This document shows, piece after piece, positions 1 through 41,822 of a DNA stretch of 64,000 nucleotides. A program made the position numbers and the translations under genes. This DNA is from Apostichopus japonicus (Eukaryota; Echinodermata; Holothuroidea; Aspidochirotida; Stichopodidae). The stretch covers positions 1,506,001-1,570,000 of the forward strand of contig NC_092574.1 of assembly GCF_037975245.1 (NCBI RefSeq), read 5' to 3'. Positions within the stretch are counted from its first letter, which is position 1, and each line of letters begins with the position of its first letter. Below the pieces are notes generated by a model. The model was not told where the DNA came from, ran no database searches, and worked only from the letters and a program-made list of their open reading frames with translations.

Positions 1-624
1 GTAGAAGGCTGATCAAGTCAAGATTATCAAGGTGGATTTCACATACTATGCATAGTAATACAACGATTCGTCACTGTTACATGAAATAATGTTTGCAAAG
101 GCTTCACAATGCCTGTGTTTGAAATATGAATGGTCACTATGTGTATATGTTATAAATTGTTTTATATTGCTGGTTTTGACCGAGTCTATAATTTACCAAC
201 CCATTGGAAAGTTTGTACTCATTAACCACCCCTTTCACATTAACCATGTAAACAAAATGTTTTTTGTACTTTTCCGCAGAGAATCATCATCTCAGAACAA
301 AGTTTAACATCAAAGTCATTGTTCTACCAACACTCTGCCATTGTCATTCCAAACATCTACATTTGATGAAATATTCCTGAAACAGTTTATAAAATCACCT
401 TCTTCTTGGCTGCTGAGGAACAACTCAAACTATACATAAATCCAAGCATGTCAGCAATTGAAGTGCTGTCCTCTTTGTTTTTTCAATTCTTTTTATTCTG
501 TCACATATTGCTGAAAGTATAACTCTAGTTAATCATGACCTGCAGACATATTCAAATTCCATTTCTTAATAGCAGCCTAATCAGAGTTAATTTCCAGTGA
601 AGTGTTTATTGATTCTTTGCTTAC
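1..624. other. TTC29 intron, nothing recognised
   Basis: AT-rich sequence without splice-bounded coding similarity. The next TTC29 exon is not visible here and is probably outside the window. Confidence 0.5.
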
Positions 625-848
625 ATATTCTCAAGGACAATTCAGCTTCTGTTAGATGTTGTTTCATCTTATCCAGCTTTGCATGCTGATCAGCCAGTAA
701 TGTCCTATCTTGAACCAAAGAGTCAACTCCTGCTGAATCAATCAGGCCCTGCTGATCCTTCACAAGGCTAAATACCTCAGAAAACGATCTGTGAAAACCA
801 TCTTTGAGGACCTCAAGGCACAAGTTGTGAAAGTAAGTGTTGCGATAT
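625..848 (-). CDS. TTC29: TTC29 coding exon 2
   Basis: This 224-nt exon lies between a TTTCTTTTCAG acceptor and a GTAAGC donor. It encodes YRNTYFHNLCLEVLKDGF and then a helical stretch ending LTEAELSLRI. It is the best-conserved piece of TTC29 in the window and ends in phase 1, so the gene continues to the left. Confidence 0.8.
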
Positions 849-2214
849 CTGAAAAGAAACATATTCACCTTCTGGTTATCATATCCCAGACGACTAACAA
901 ATGTGGATGAAAATAGGAATAAACAAGAGATGTTATTGGATGTTTGTAATGGAATATTCTTAGTTTACTTCACCTTGTCACACATCAGAACTATACTGCA
1001 CCACAACATCACCTCTCAAATTTTGATTTGGAGCCCATTATCGTACAATCCTAATAATTTCCACACAAAGCTATTATTTATGAAAGCAGAACTGTAAAAG
1101 ATATAATCAACTTTCTGACAGTGTTGATGTTTTGCACTTTTGAACTAGATCTACTACATGCCATGAAAAATTCACAAGTAGTAATAGCAGTTAAGTATAA
1201 ATTTCAAAATGCTGCATTTTTCTAGAATATTTGGTTTATTGGGAGATAACAGAACTGTGTATTAGTTCTCACATTGTGCTGGGCAGTAAATAGCAATGTT
1301 AGGCAGTACAAATGCAGGAGAGTGTACTGTAATATCTCTGCAAAGTATGGATATTATAAGAATTGTTATGCTCATTGGAATGAGATGTCTGTACAAGAAT
1401 TCCAGTAGGTAAGTAATGCAACGTATGGTAGTCAGCAGTACACACTTAATCAGCATATAACATACATAATATATTTAAAGCAGCAGGTACTAAACAGAAA
1501 ACTGTAAATCTAATCACTGATGACAACAGAACTAAATACTACACAATTAACTGCGAATCTGGTTCCCTGTCAAAGTAATACAGTAAATTACTTTGCACTG
1601 AAATAAAATTTACTCCTATAAAGAAACCATTTAATTATCAATGAATTTAACATTAATTTTGTTAACTCTTTGTCCAATTAAAGTACTTATTTCATTGGCT
1701 TACATCTCATATCTTTACCTATTTCTCCATCACAAAATTGTGATGAGATAAAAGATATTTCTCAGATTCAGGTGTGAAAAATCAAGTAGTAATTAACAGG
1801 TGTTTACCATGCAGTCATACATTATTGTAGCCTTTTTATATCTGTTCGTGACTGTAACATTGCTTCCATACATATGTACACACATAAATACATGTATTAT
1901 TCATCATGGTAACTCAAACTATTAGAAGAAAATTATGAGATGGGTCGAGGAAAACAAAAACACTATTTTAAATATTTTGAAAATGTCTTAGGAGCGCAAG
2001 TTACTTACCGTTGTGCATCCAACTTTGATAAATCTGACTGTTTCTGTCTTGAATGTGATTTCAGTCTTTGCTCTCTAGATCGCCTTCCTTGTACAAGATG
2101 TGCAGATGGTCTGGATTTGTTTGGTGGGCTTGGTATTCTTTCTTCCATCACAGGGTTGTTGAGTAGTGGAGAATGCACTTGTGTGTTACGAATGACTGGT
2201 AAAGGGGCTGCCAT
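625..2214 (-). CDS. TTC29: TTC29, tetratricopeptide repeat protein 29, 5' part (two exons)
   Basis: Two coding exons, 2009-2214 and 625-848, join in phase (CG|A makes Arg) to give about 143 residues from the start Met at 2214. The joined region reads LSKLDAQRYRNTYFHNLC, then KDGFHRSFSEVF, which lines up with the conserved N-terminal block of TTC29 (LSK..YRN-Y..N-C....DGYHKSF-E-F). TTC29 is an axoneme and intraflagellar-transport-associated protein of cilia and sperm flagella. The TPR repeats proper would lie in exons beyond the left edge. The first 50 residues are basic and Ser/Pro-rich, with no signal peptide. Donors are GTAAGT and GTAAGC, and the exon 2 acceptor follows TTTCTTTTCAG. The family call is fairly firm; the exact start Met is an inference. 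Confidence 0.8.
849..2008. other. TTC29 intron 1, nothing recognised
   Basis: The flanking exons join in phase and no further exon is needed to match the family. The stretch is AT-rich and holds no repeat that I recognise. Confidence 0.5.
2009..2214 (-). CDS. TTC29: TTC29 coding exon 1
   Basis: This 206-nt exon encodes residues 1-68 plus two bases, starting MAAPLPVIRN. It ends at donor CG|GTAAGT. The sequence is poorly conserved until its last residues (SKLDAQR), as expected for the disordered N-terminus of this family. Confidence 0.7.
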
Positions 2215-3665
2215 TATGTCACAAACAGCATATATGCTTCTTTTGGATTGGTTTTATTAACTGCATCAAGACAGGAATGGGAAACAATCTTGTGGTCATG
2301 AAAAGCTGAGGATCTGGGAAAGATCCTTTGGAATTAACTTGATTTGTAAAAATAGTCGTCAGAGTAAATTGCAGAATACCAGGCAACTTGCGAACAACGT
2401 ACGAAAACGTGGTTTCATTATTGTAAAATTGTTGGTACTAATTTAGAATCTGTACCATTCCTAACCCCTAACCTTACTTCCTAACCCTAATTCCTAACCC
2501 TAGTAAGCTTTCCCATTCATATGGTACGGATCCTAAAGTTAGGCCAAATTGTTAATAATAAGTGACTGGAACCACCACCTTTACACTAGAATAAGTGAAG
2601 TTAAGAGACACCATGCTGTGTCAGTAGGCTGGCTAAAGTAGCCTAATGCTAACTTGGATCTCCTTGAAAAGCTGCCTGTGTTAAAGTCCTATCCTTTGCT
2701 GGGCTAGCCTACGCCTAATTGTTATGAACAAGACGCAACGTTAGGAATAACACCACCTGATATAGGCTAGGCCTCTCCTAGCTTAGGCTAACAAGGTACA
2801 GTATTATATTAAAGCATTATTATTAAACTGAAGTTTTCAAGCCTATCCATCCTTACTTACGTTACTTGTCTATAGCCTAGTCTACGTTAGTAGGGCTACG
2901 AAGTACGATACTCCGTTTTAGCCAAATGGTAAACATTACCCAACAACCTCTCAGTTTTATTATCATTACATTAATACTACTTGTATGCATTCACACAACT
3001 TACAAATCAATCAATTTCACGATCTGTAAACGAAGCTAACAAGGCATTCGCCTTACTCTGTTACACTAACAGTAACGTTATGGACATGTGCATTCGTGTG
3101 CCGAATAAAATCAGTTCTCTACACCAAAAATCGTGAACATTATCTGATGAGACTTCGGTATTGTCATGGCAACCTACCAACAGCGAGCGAGATGACTATC
3201 CAGTGGCATCTTGTTATATATAGTGGAATGCTGCCATCACTTTGTTCTACGGTTGGCCCTGATGGTGATGCTAACATATTGGCAATTTTGTGTTCCGATT
3301 TCTTTTACTGAAATTTTCAAGTACAGGTTGAATTTCTGGGATATATTATATATATACGATACTTGCAGAATGTACCAATTTCAGAAAAGTAAACATAAGA
3401 ACTATAATGAATCAATAAGAAATCAACTTTGGATTGCGTTTCTTTGGGCGTTCATATATATAGGAGTAAATATCATACTTCATAGCTTTTCTACACCCTC
3501 AGCTCAGGACAAGACCTGAATTTGGTGCTTTCTACTTGACGGTACCGGAAACTGTTCCTGTAACGTTACACTAAATACAATAAATTCAAGTTCATAATAA
3601 AGAAATGGTATTTACAGGAAGTAACACAATTCCTTAATAAAGATCCCAGTTGAGACACCGATACC
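2215..3665. other. TTC29 upstream region with degenerate CCTAA tract
   Basis: This is presumed 5' flank and promoter of TTC29. At about 2460-2505 it has a short degenerate run of CTAACCC-like units, and from 2620 to 2900 it is dense in 'cctag/ggcta' words. Short open frames at 3096-3519 have no recognisable similarity, so I do not call genes. Confidence 0.4.
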
Positions 3666-4030
3666 CAAGGGCGTAGGAACCGGGGGGCTGGGGGCGCCAG
3701 CCCCCCCCCCAGTGAAAAGTATGGAGGGCGGAAGTATCATTCCGCCCCCCCCCCCCCGCTTCGCAAGTCAGATAACCCCTTTTTCATTTCCAAATGAGAA
3801 AAAAAAATCTCATTTGGAGCATCAAATTGCATCTAAGGCCAGGTGAAAATGCAAAATTATTTACAAAATGGAGTGGGTGTTGAAGTGTGCTACATTGCAC
3901 CAAATTGCATCTGAGGCCACCTGGAAATGCAAAAAAAATCCAAAGGGGAGTGGGACACCCCCTCCCCTTAAACCCCTCCCCCAGTCTTCAGCCCCCCCCC
4001 TCCACTCAAAAGTACCTTCCTACGCCACTG
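3666..4030. mobile_element. hAT-like non-autonomous DNA transposon (MITE)
   Basis: The termini are inverted: CAAGGGCGTAGGAA on the left and, reversed, CAGTGGCGTAGGAA on the right (12 of 14 matching). Eight-base flanks ccgatacc (3658-3665) and ctgatacc (4031-4038) differ at one base, as expected of an old 8-bp target duplication. The 365-bp interior is rich in C and G homopolymers and has no transposase. The hAT assignment rests only on the CA..TG ends and 8-bp duplication. Confidence 0.6.
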
Positions 4031-4148
4031 CTGATACCTAACGTGTCTTGCTGGGAAGTAAGTTTTTTGCATGGAGAGGGATGGGAAATAATTTGAACTG
4101 CATGAGAAGTACGAGTTGCTGGGGCGGTCAGCTACAAGATGAAGAACG

Positions 4149-4950
4149 TTACAAGGCGTAATGCCAAGCATTTCTTTTATATAGGGTGGTAAGCCGAGCT
4201 TTGGTCCTACGTATTTCTACTTTACCCCAGTTCAGATCTACAAGCATATTGTTAACACTGCTAGTGCATCTGTAGTCATCCATAACAAATTTTGCTGCAG
4301 TCGTTGCACTGTTCAATAGATCCATTGTGTGTAACATAATATGGGTCCCATATCGAGCTGGCATTCTCTAGCTTTGGTCTAACATAGGTCTTATAGGCAA
4401 CTTCCTTTGTGGATGATGGACAGTTCCACAGGTTCCTTTTTAAGAGCCCAAATACTTTGTTTGCATTAACAGATTGTGTGATATGTTTTGCCCAGGAAAG
4501 ATCATTTGATAACTCAACACCAAAATAAGGATGATGTTTAACCTCCTAAAGTACTGAATCTCCAATGAAGTAATCGTTGGAGATTTGCTTCTTGTGGATC
4601 ATATGCATAACGAAACATTTGGATTTATTACACTTCATCTGGCAGATTAACTCCCATTTGTAGAGTGCAGTTATATCGTCAAGTGAAGGCTGATGCAGTC
4701 GCTGATGGATTCAATCTGAAAGTACACAATGAAGCCTTCCGCAAACAGCCGTCCATGCTAGATGAAACACACTCCGGCAGGTCGTTAATGAAAGCTAGGA
4801 ACTAAACAACAACAGTGGCCAGATGGCTGTGCCTTGAGGCACAACAGAGATAACTTCAGATCTTGTTCAAACTCACCATCATTGATAACTTTTGTGATCT
4901 ACCTGTTAGCAAGCTCTCAATCCCGGCCTTTGTAAATATTTTGCACTGAT
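4149..4950 (-). mobile_element. Degraded LINE reverse-transcriptase fragment
   Basis: Read on the minus strand with several frameshifts, the region shows the C-terminal half of a non-LTR retrotransposon reverse transcriptase. In order it has FINDLPECVSSS, a decayed FADD site (FADG), LYKWELICQMKCN, then VELSNDLSWAKHI, KTYVRPKLENASSIWDP and finally TTAAKFVMDDYRCTSSVNNM. That order is typical of CR1/L2/Jockey-type LINEs. It is a 5'-truncated, inactive remnant between TTC29 and the 3' end of EXOC1. Confidence 0.8.
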
Positions 4951-6295
4951 TACAAGGTCTGTAGAATATACACTAGTGTAGCGTTCTCCTGTGTGTATAG
5001 CAAACTAAATTTAAATGTACTCACAGTTTGTCTAGTAAAATAAACTTTCCTCAAGAACTTAACTGATATTTATCAAAAGTACATTATGCATAATTTGTTA
5101 TCTACAGGCGATAGGGATCATTTAAACTACTGATTTCTTCAAGTCACTAATTTGAGGGAGCCAACCTGTCAGCTGCTTTATAAACAAAAGAATTAACCAA
5201 ATAATCACAGAAGACTGCACACAATGTTAATAATGTATTGCACAATGATCTAAGATAATTTATTAACTACAAAAAAAATAATCTTATTCACTTAAGAGGT
5301 TCTTATTATTCTTACGATCCAAGGAAGATCAAGCAAGAGATATTGGGAGAAAACTTAATTGGATAAACATTAATGACAAAAGCAGGTAAGTTTTAGTAGA
5401 AACACAATCAGTTTAGTGTTAGCTTACCTGACTTGTCTCCAAGATTAGAGATATTCAAAGAGTGTATAAACTGATGGCACCATGAAAACACATGTACTGA
5501 TTCACAATATATGTATCTTTTTAAGCTGTTGTCGGTGTAGTCCTGTGGTGGACCCCTCCAAATGAAATAAGTTACATACAATACAGTAGTTTGTATATTA
5601 AGAAGATATAAACCTGGGATTTGGATCAAGGAGTTCCATCTGACAAGACCTGTGTTATGAATTTTTCCAGAATTTGTTATATTTAATATGTGTGGGGTAA
5701 AATAAGGGCAGGTAGGATAGACTAGATTGTACTACATTTGACAAAGTTTGTTGTTAACAAGCTGCTACATTTAACAGTGAAGGCAAATCATTTTTCATTA
5801 CACTTTATGTGAAAGGTCTTCATTTAAATGATAGATTCAACATCATAAAGAAGTGATTCTGATCAAAATTAACCAAATTGTAAGCAGGAATGTTAGAGAA
5901 TTTTGCCCCAAGTGTTTCATTTTATTATGCATTTCTGAAAAATAGGTAAATCACATCAAGCAGGTACCAAAGCTATCATCAATATTACTCACTTAAACCA
6001 CTAATCCTGTTTTGTTCATCAAATCACATTTAAACATGATTCCAATGTGCAGTTTCATTTCTTCAATTCACCTTGATTCATACTGGTCTCTTATTTCAGT
6101 CCGGCAGTGCTAATGTTGCTTTATTTGTTTATCAAGCCTTTCTACTATGTCCATTATTTCCCTTCACGTATATTTACAATGTGTATATGTTTATATGTTA
6201 TACTAACCAGAGGAAATAGATGATACCACCAAACTAAACAGTGTGCAATGGTAAACTGGATAGAGATTGTCTCAGGGATATTACATAGCACTTAA
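4951..6295. other. Intergenic, nothing recognised
   Basis: AT-rich spacer between the LINE remnant and a minisatellite. I find no coding similarity on either strand. Confidence 0.4.
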
Positions 6296-6912
6296 CAGTA
6301 AAGAGTAGAGGGTTGTTAGAGTAAAGAGTTAAAAGAGTAGAGAGTTATAGAGTAATGAGTAGAGGGTTGGAAAGTAGAGGGTTACTAGAGTAAAGAGTAG
6401 AGGGTTAAAGAGAAGAGGGTTACTACAGTAAAGAGTAGAGGGTTAAAGAAAAGAGGGTCATTAGAGTAAAGAGTAGAGGATTAAAGAGTGGAGGGTCATT
6501 AGAGTAAAGAGTAGAGGATTAAAGAGTGGAGGGTTTTTAGAGTAAAGAGTAAAGGGTTGAAGAGTAGAGGATTATCAGAGTAGAGGGTTAAAGAGTAGAG
6601 GGTTTTTTAGAGTAAAGAGTAGAGGGTTAAAGAGTAGAGGGTTTTAGAGTAAAGAGTAAAGGATTGAAGAGTAGAGGGTTATTAGAGTAAAGAATGGAGG
6701 GTTAAAGAGTAGAGGATAATTAGAGTAGAGGGTTAAAGAGTAGAGGTTATTAGAGTAAAGAGAACAGGGTTAAAGAGCAGAGGTTTATTCAAGTAGAGCA
6801 TTAGAATAGAGTGTTAAAGGGTAGAGAGTTAAAGGGTAGAGGGTTATGGGTAGAGGTTAAAGAGTAAAGGGTTATTAGAGTAGAAAGTATAGGATTAAAG
6901 AGTAGAGAGTTA
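6296..6912. repeat. Imperfect minisatellite built on agagtagagggtta
   Basis: About 0.6 kb of degenerate units of roughly 20-25 bases alternating 'gtaaagagtagagggtta' and 'ttagagtaaagag' words. It starts about 175 bases downstream of the EXOC1 stop codon and may lie in its 3' UTR. A minus-strand AATAAA (6784-6789) lies within it. Confidence 0.8.
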
Positions 6913-7087
6913 TTCTCCGCAGTATTTTCTCAACTATTATACCGGATCAGAGTGGATGAGATTGACCTCAATACAACATCATCATCCAGAGACTGACAAG
7001 ACAAAACAGACAGAAGATAACAAACATGCAGCAATGAACACAAGTGCATAAATTATACTCTTAAAATAAATGTCTATAGATAGATAA

Positions 7088-36466
<29,379 letters not shown>

Positions 36467-36479
36467 CTTGGTATACTCT

Positions 36480-37270
36480 CTGAAAAATTGAGCAATTATG
36501 CAAGTCAAAACAAAATGTATAATTGCAGAGCTTGGTCAAAATCATCAATAATATCCAGTTACTTTATCTAGCTCAAGTGTTCTTGGCTTGTGTCCTATCA
36601 GGGAATAATTTAAACTGTTAAAGTTTAGTGTTAAAGTTTGTGTAGCAGTTTTGGTTATTGTGTAAAAAGTAACTGCTATATCTTTGGCCTTGTACAGCTT
36701 TGACCATTTAGTGTACCATCTTGGGATGCCAAACAGATAAATTATTTCCAGCCAATGTAAAGCAAAATGAAGAAATATCCCCAACTTATTCTTTCTAGAT
36801 CTTGTACTTACCATGTTTGTATTAAAACATTTGATAGTATTTGTAGCACATATTATGAGCTCCACCAAGTGAAATTCAAATGCATTCCATCTTTCTAAGT
36901 AAACTACACCATAAGAAGTACCAAATCAGTGTGATCATTAGCAAATAGATTTCTAGGGAAGTGTAAGGACTTTCATAAAAAATTTGTCGAAATACTTTCA
37001 TGAGCTATAGTATAGGCCTAGGCTGCATGTGCATGATGTTAACACATTGCAATACATAGATATCAAAGAATAAGAGAAATTTATAAGACAATTAGTATAA
37101 TCTGGGAGTTCCGTCTTGACTGCACCACCAATGTCATGCAGCATTGACCTTAAATAAATGACATTCAACCTCCCTGAGTCTGATTAGAGCTAGCCTAGAA
37201 CATGGCAACTGATTGTACTACTCCATCAAACTTGATGTTTATTGTTACTTCTTACTAGTAGTAGTATTAC
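36480..37270. other. EXOC1 5' side, intron before first coding exon
   Basis: The CAG at 36480-36482 is a good acceptor, so this is likely intron leading to a non-coding first exon that I could not place. An open frame at 36545-36868 (minus) has no similarity. Confidence 0.4.
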
Positions 37271-37619
37271 AGGGTGTGAAGACTCGCGCAAAAAGAAACG
37301 TCTAATGCCAGGAATCTGACCTAGTTTTGAATGAGGTGTAACAGAAGTGTTAGACACCACCATCGATCTCAGAAAATACACACACAGCTTGCTACCGTCG
37401 GTAATTAGACACTAGTGTACAGTCAGTAAATACAGCTGCGGTCAATACCCACAGCACAGTGTACAAACATACAGCGATGGACATCTCAGGTCCAGCTAAA
37501 GATAAGAAAGTATCACGTTTCTGCATTTTGTAGCACACGAACAAAACGTTACTTGCAAGTAACGGAAAGTTAACTTTTTCAGATGGCCGCACACGGTTTG
37601 GGGCGAGTCTTAAATGCCT
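37271..37619 (+). mobile_element. TTAA-target MITE, copy 1
   Basis: Inverted ends AGGGTGTGAAGACTCGCGC and (reversed) AGGCATTTAAGACTCGCCC match at 14 of 19 positions. Flanks are TTAC (37267-37270, decayed TTAA) and TTAA (37620-37623). The 349-bp element has no transposase. It is homologous along its length to the 45171-45508 copy in opposite orientation. The TTAA target and AGG ends suggest a Kolobok- or piggyBac-mobilised family; which one is an inference. Confidence 0.8.
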
Positions 37620-38570
37620 TTAACCACTTCAATATTTCAAATTCTTAGTCTGTGATTGATTCAACCTCATCCACAGAATTCCTCATAGTCTATCACTTAG
37701 TATCATGCCAGCCACCTGACAATGGGTTCAGCAGCTTTGCCACGGTTAACTTTTTAACACTCAATAGGCCTACAGCTTATAATATTAATACCTCCAAAGT
37801 CTAATTAAGTCTAAACATCACATTCGACATCTCAAAACTAGGACTACTACCCCAAAAGTTAATTAGTTTATTCTTTAGCCCACTTCTGTAGGGATCTATT
37901 GAAGTAATACTAACGGGCTAGGATAAGCGTTAGATCCAAGTTAGACTACATGTGTATCTTGGGCTGAGCTACAGTAGCCTAGGCCTAAGTTAGGCCTTGG
38001 TAGTTATTGTAGCAATAGGCATATGCCTAATGAGGGATGAAACCTCGTAGGAGCATACGCCTTTTTTGGCTAGGAATCGGCTTACACAGAACCAGATCAA
38101 GGAGTAAACTAGGAGAATTCAGACTGGGTAGCACAATACGATGAACTGTATTGCATTCGCTAGTGCTTTATTTCTGTAGCGAAGCAGTTCTCGCACAGAA
38201 CGATTGTGCGAAAGTGCCAATTAGTGTGTTGTGTCTTGACACTGACAGTACTAGTACAGGCAAAGCTGGATAATAACAATATTTACCCAGAGGACTACTG
38301 TAGATATGAGCACTTCTCTATGTATTGCCGTTCATGTAAAAAATAAACGACTGAAATGACCGCATGCATGGCATAAGTCATTTGTAAATTACCTAGATAC
38401 ACCATAATCGCTCGAAATGTTTATAAAATACCAGGAAATTTAAACAAAAACTATTTTAGGCATCTTTGACAGCTTTGGAACATAATTTTTCATGGTATTC
38501 ATATTCTGTTTTTCATGATCAACGGATACGAACTGCCCATGTCTGGTCAAAACACTCATTTCACTGAATT
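37620..38570. other. Intergenic, nothing recognised
   Basis: Rich in 'cctaggcctaag' words at 37920-38050, as is the region upstream of TTC29. It may contain the EXOC1 promoter, but I see no decisive signal. Confidence 0.35.
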
Positions 38571-39068
38571 ACCAACCTGAAGCTATCCCAGGATTCATCA
38601 CAGGATTCATCCCAGGATTCATAAATTCAAATTTGGTTCACCGATTAAGCGTGGGACGGGGAGTGGGTAGGACATGTTCTCTCTACCCCCTAAATTTTCC
38701 GGTGATGTACTCTTTATACAGGTGCACTTTCAAAGGTTTCCCCAAACTGTTTGCTTGTCTTTTTATTATTTCGTATTAACAAAAAATTTGATAAAAACAA
38801 TGAGTTGCTCCTGACTATTTCTCCTGGAGCTTCGTTGACTTCATTTTTCCAACCCCCCCCCCACCCGATGTGCGTCAGGAAATATGAAAATGAAAGAACT
38901 TTTCGACGTAATTCCCGCTGCCTTAATAAGTCAGGTGAATAAATCTGGTGATAAATCTGAATCCTGGGATGAATCCTGGGATGAATCCTGTGATGAATCC
39001 TGGGATGAATCTTGTGATGAGTCCTGGGATGAATCCTGTGATAACTCCTGGGATAGCTTCAGGTTGGT
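38571..39068. mobile_element. Non-autonomous DNA transposon with 12-bp repeats in its termini
   Basis: Inverted ends ACCAACCTGAAGCTATCCCA on both sides, flanked by an exact 8-bp duplication ACTGAATT (38563-38570 and 39069-39076). Subterminal 'gatgaatcctgg' 12-mers number about three on the left and nine on the right (38955-39055), in inverted orientation. No transposase. The 8-bp duplication fits hAT-type movement. An internal block matches 43100-43240 in reverse. Confidence 0.82.
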
Positions 39069-39076
39069 ACTGAATT

Positions 39077-40284
39077 TCGGTGCCACCAGGAAGCATACGC
39101 CTATTAAATGCCCCATTGACTTATACACTGAATCATGAAAGAATGTGATCTCTAAAAGTAGCCCATCACTGGATAACTGAAAAGTTGGCCATTCACGGCA
39201 CCATCAATTTTCCGTATCATGACCATGTAGATTTTTTTCCTATGAGAGCCTGAAGTTTTCGTCACTTGTAAACAAACCTCTTTTTTCAGTAGTAAAAATG
39301 TTCGTGCGCTGCTCCCGGAAGGCCTAAAGTGGTCTAAAATTGCCTCCAATGACCCAATTTTTGCACCACATGTACTTTCATTCAATCCACACAAAACCAG
39401 CTCCTAATTGATAACATACCAAAAGAGATGTTCTCCTGCTGCTTGTTGGCACAATTGCTGAAGGAGAACACTTGCGGCAGATCACTATAAGTTCACTGCA
39501 AGCATGGGCGTCCGCAGAAAAAAATCGAGGGGGGGGGGGGTACATCTCGGTTTTTCTAAAACCGGTTAACTGTCGTGTTTACCGATTAACTATAACAGAA
39601 TTAACCGGTTAACCGTGGAAATTTCCCGTTTTTTGGGTGTCTGGGGAGAGTCTGGAGAGAGTAGCGGAAGGAGTGGTGCAGCAGCACAGATGGAACCGCA
39701 AATGAGAGCCCATTAATACCCATGGCTTGGACGAGCAACTGCAGTAGACGCCCAGACATGGCACTCTCTGGCTTACTCTGTTGAGGCGAAGATTTCTGTT
39801 GAATTCCCATATTGGTGGGCATTGCGAGAGAGTTATATATATATATTTTAGTTTGAATGATAGGAATACAAATGCATAAAATGTTTAAAAGATTTAGACA
39901 AATAGCATGCAGGTTTGTGTTTCTGAGTCGTGGTAAGACCCTTTATGATACTCTTCCAGAACGCAGTTGGGAGGATCCTGATAAAACTTTGACTATCCAA
40001 CTCATCTTACTTATCTCTAACATTAGTGTAGAAGAACGTCCACTATACTAACTGCTATTTGCAGTAGAGCCTGAACTTTAACTGTAGTTCCAATATCTTA
40101 AACCCAATGTAAATAGTAACAATGCGTATAAGAATCAGATCATTTACACTTACATTAACAGAATAGAAAATGCCACATGAAAACCAAACACAAGAAAGAT
40201 CGGGAATGCTTCGCCGAGGTACGCTCGGTCCTCAGTTTTTATGCAAAATATGTTTAATGGAGGTTTTCTATTGTTCTTTTTTTT
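39077..40284. other. Intergenic, transposon-derived fragments
   Basis: At 39504-39540 'gcatgggcgtccgcag' plus a poly-G run resembles the end of a small DNA element. At 39550-39620 'accggttaac' recurs. No gene recognised. Confidence 0.35.
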
Positions 40285-40684
40285 CAGGTTAGATGGTGGG
40301 AGTGGTCAAATGAATTATAGAACAATATCAGGTGAGATATGGTGGGAGTGGCCAAATGATCTAGAACATTGTCAGGTGAGATGGTGGGAGTGGCCAAATG
40401 TATTATAGAAAATTGTCCGGCGGGATGGTGGGAGTGGCCAAATGAATTATAGAACATTGTCAGGTGAGATGGTGGGAGTGGTCAAATGAATTATAGAACA
40501 TTGTCAGGTGAGATGGTGGGAGTGGCCAAATGTATTATAGAAAATTGTCCGGTGGGATGGTGGGAGTGGCCAAATGAATTATAAAACATTGTCAGGTGAG
40601 ATGGTGGGAGTGGTCAAATGAATTATAGAACATTGTCAGGTGGGATGGTGGGAGTTGTCAAATGAATTATAGAACAATGTCAGG
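40285..40684. repeat. 44-bp minisatellite, about 9 copies
   Basis: Units contain 'ggtgagatggtgggagtggc' then 'caaatgaattatagaacatt' and gtca. Intergenic, no open frame of interest. Confidence 0.93.
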
Positions 40685-41814
40685 CATGTAATATGAACAT
40701 CCTCTGAAGTGTGAAATTTGGTGTTTTGTTATCATTAACATATCTATGCAATAAACAAAACTGGCGTGTTTTACAGAAATAGCTAACTTAACAGCCTTAT
40801 CTGTGAGGTGTTCTATTTATGTACCTCATTAAACATATCGCATTGTCTTTAGACATGTAAAGGTAGAATACTTCCATGGTTGTTATCTACATACATTGTT
40901 ATATGAAAATCGGTTTTGAGTTCAACAAACAAATCAACTACGCTTCTGGTTGCTGTATGAACTTAATAAAGATCAACACACCAGAAAAATTCCATCTCAC
41001 GACCGGTTGTGCTGTTATTTATATATAGATATATCTATTCGTAAACTAGAAACTAGAATGTATTGCTATTTTTAATTAACGAATAGACAGCAGACATGTT
41101 GATAAAAGTCCAAGTGAAACAAAATAAGATTTGGTTTGTTTGCAAAGTTTTAGTTCCTTCATCGATAAGTGCATTCCAACAAGTGGCCTATGTTCTATTT
41201 ATACATTCATGTAATCAAATTTCTAAATTTGTTTACCATCTGAATTTGCATTGTTTAAAACTGGGATAGTGTTAAACAAATCGGAATTTTTATCGCAAAC
41301 GCTTGTAGCATGAAAGGTGACCCTCAGATCAAATGTAACCTGAGTTATTAAACGTGCAGAGAATGTATTATTGCACAACTATAGTGTATAATACTGTAAC
41401 TGCTGGCTCATTTGATCCATGGGTCAGCTTCGATGCTATAGTGAAAACGCGCGACATCGCATCGCCCGCCTATCGATCAAACACGATCCCGCCTCGGCAT
41501 CTCTAGGTTCATTCTATCCAAACCTAGTACCAACAGGCATCATTTATTAATTAGCTGGACCTGAAATATTAGTCAAAAAAAGCTGGCATTATAATTTCTG
41601 TTAGAATTGTTTATTCGGAATTTCTAGCTCCACAATATTCTTACTCATTCTCGTTGGATCAGCACTTCTTCTCCGGTTATGATGTTTTGCCTATCCCGCC
41701 CTTGTTTCTCAGTCAATATTGAAAAATAAGGGGGTGGGGCGGGGGCGGGGTATATATTACTACATTCCCCTTATGCTTGTGTGGCATGAAACTGTTTTCT
41801 GACGATTGACCTCA
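40685..41814. other. Intergenic, nothing recognised
   Basis: AT-rich except for a short CpG-rich patch at 41440-41510 (cgcgcgacatcgcatcgccc). No gene found. Confidence 0.35.
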
Positions 41815-41822
41815 CCATAGAC

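Noticed and set aside
1940-2260. A 106-codon plus-strand open frame
   Set aside because: It is the antisense shadow of TTC29 exon 1.
2460-2505. Interstitial telomere repeat
   Set aside because: Only a few degenerate CTAACCC-like units; too short and irregular to call.
36545-36868. A 107-codon minus-strand open frame upstream of EXOC1
   Set aside because: No similarity that I recognise and no splice or start context; likely chance.
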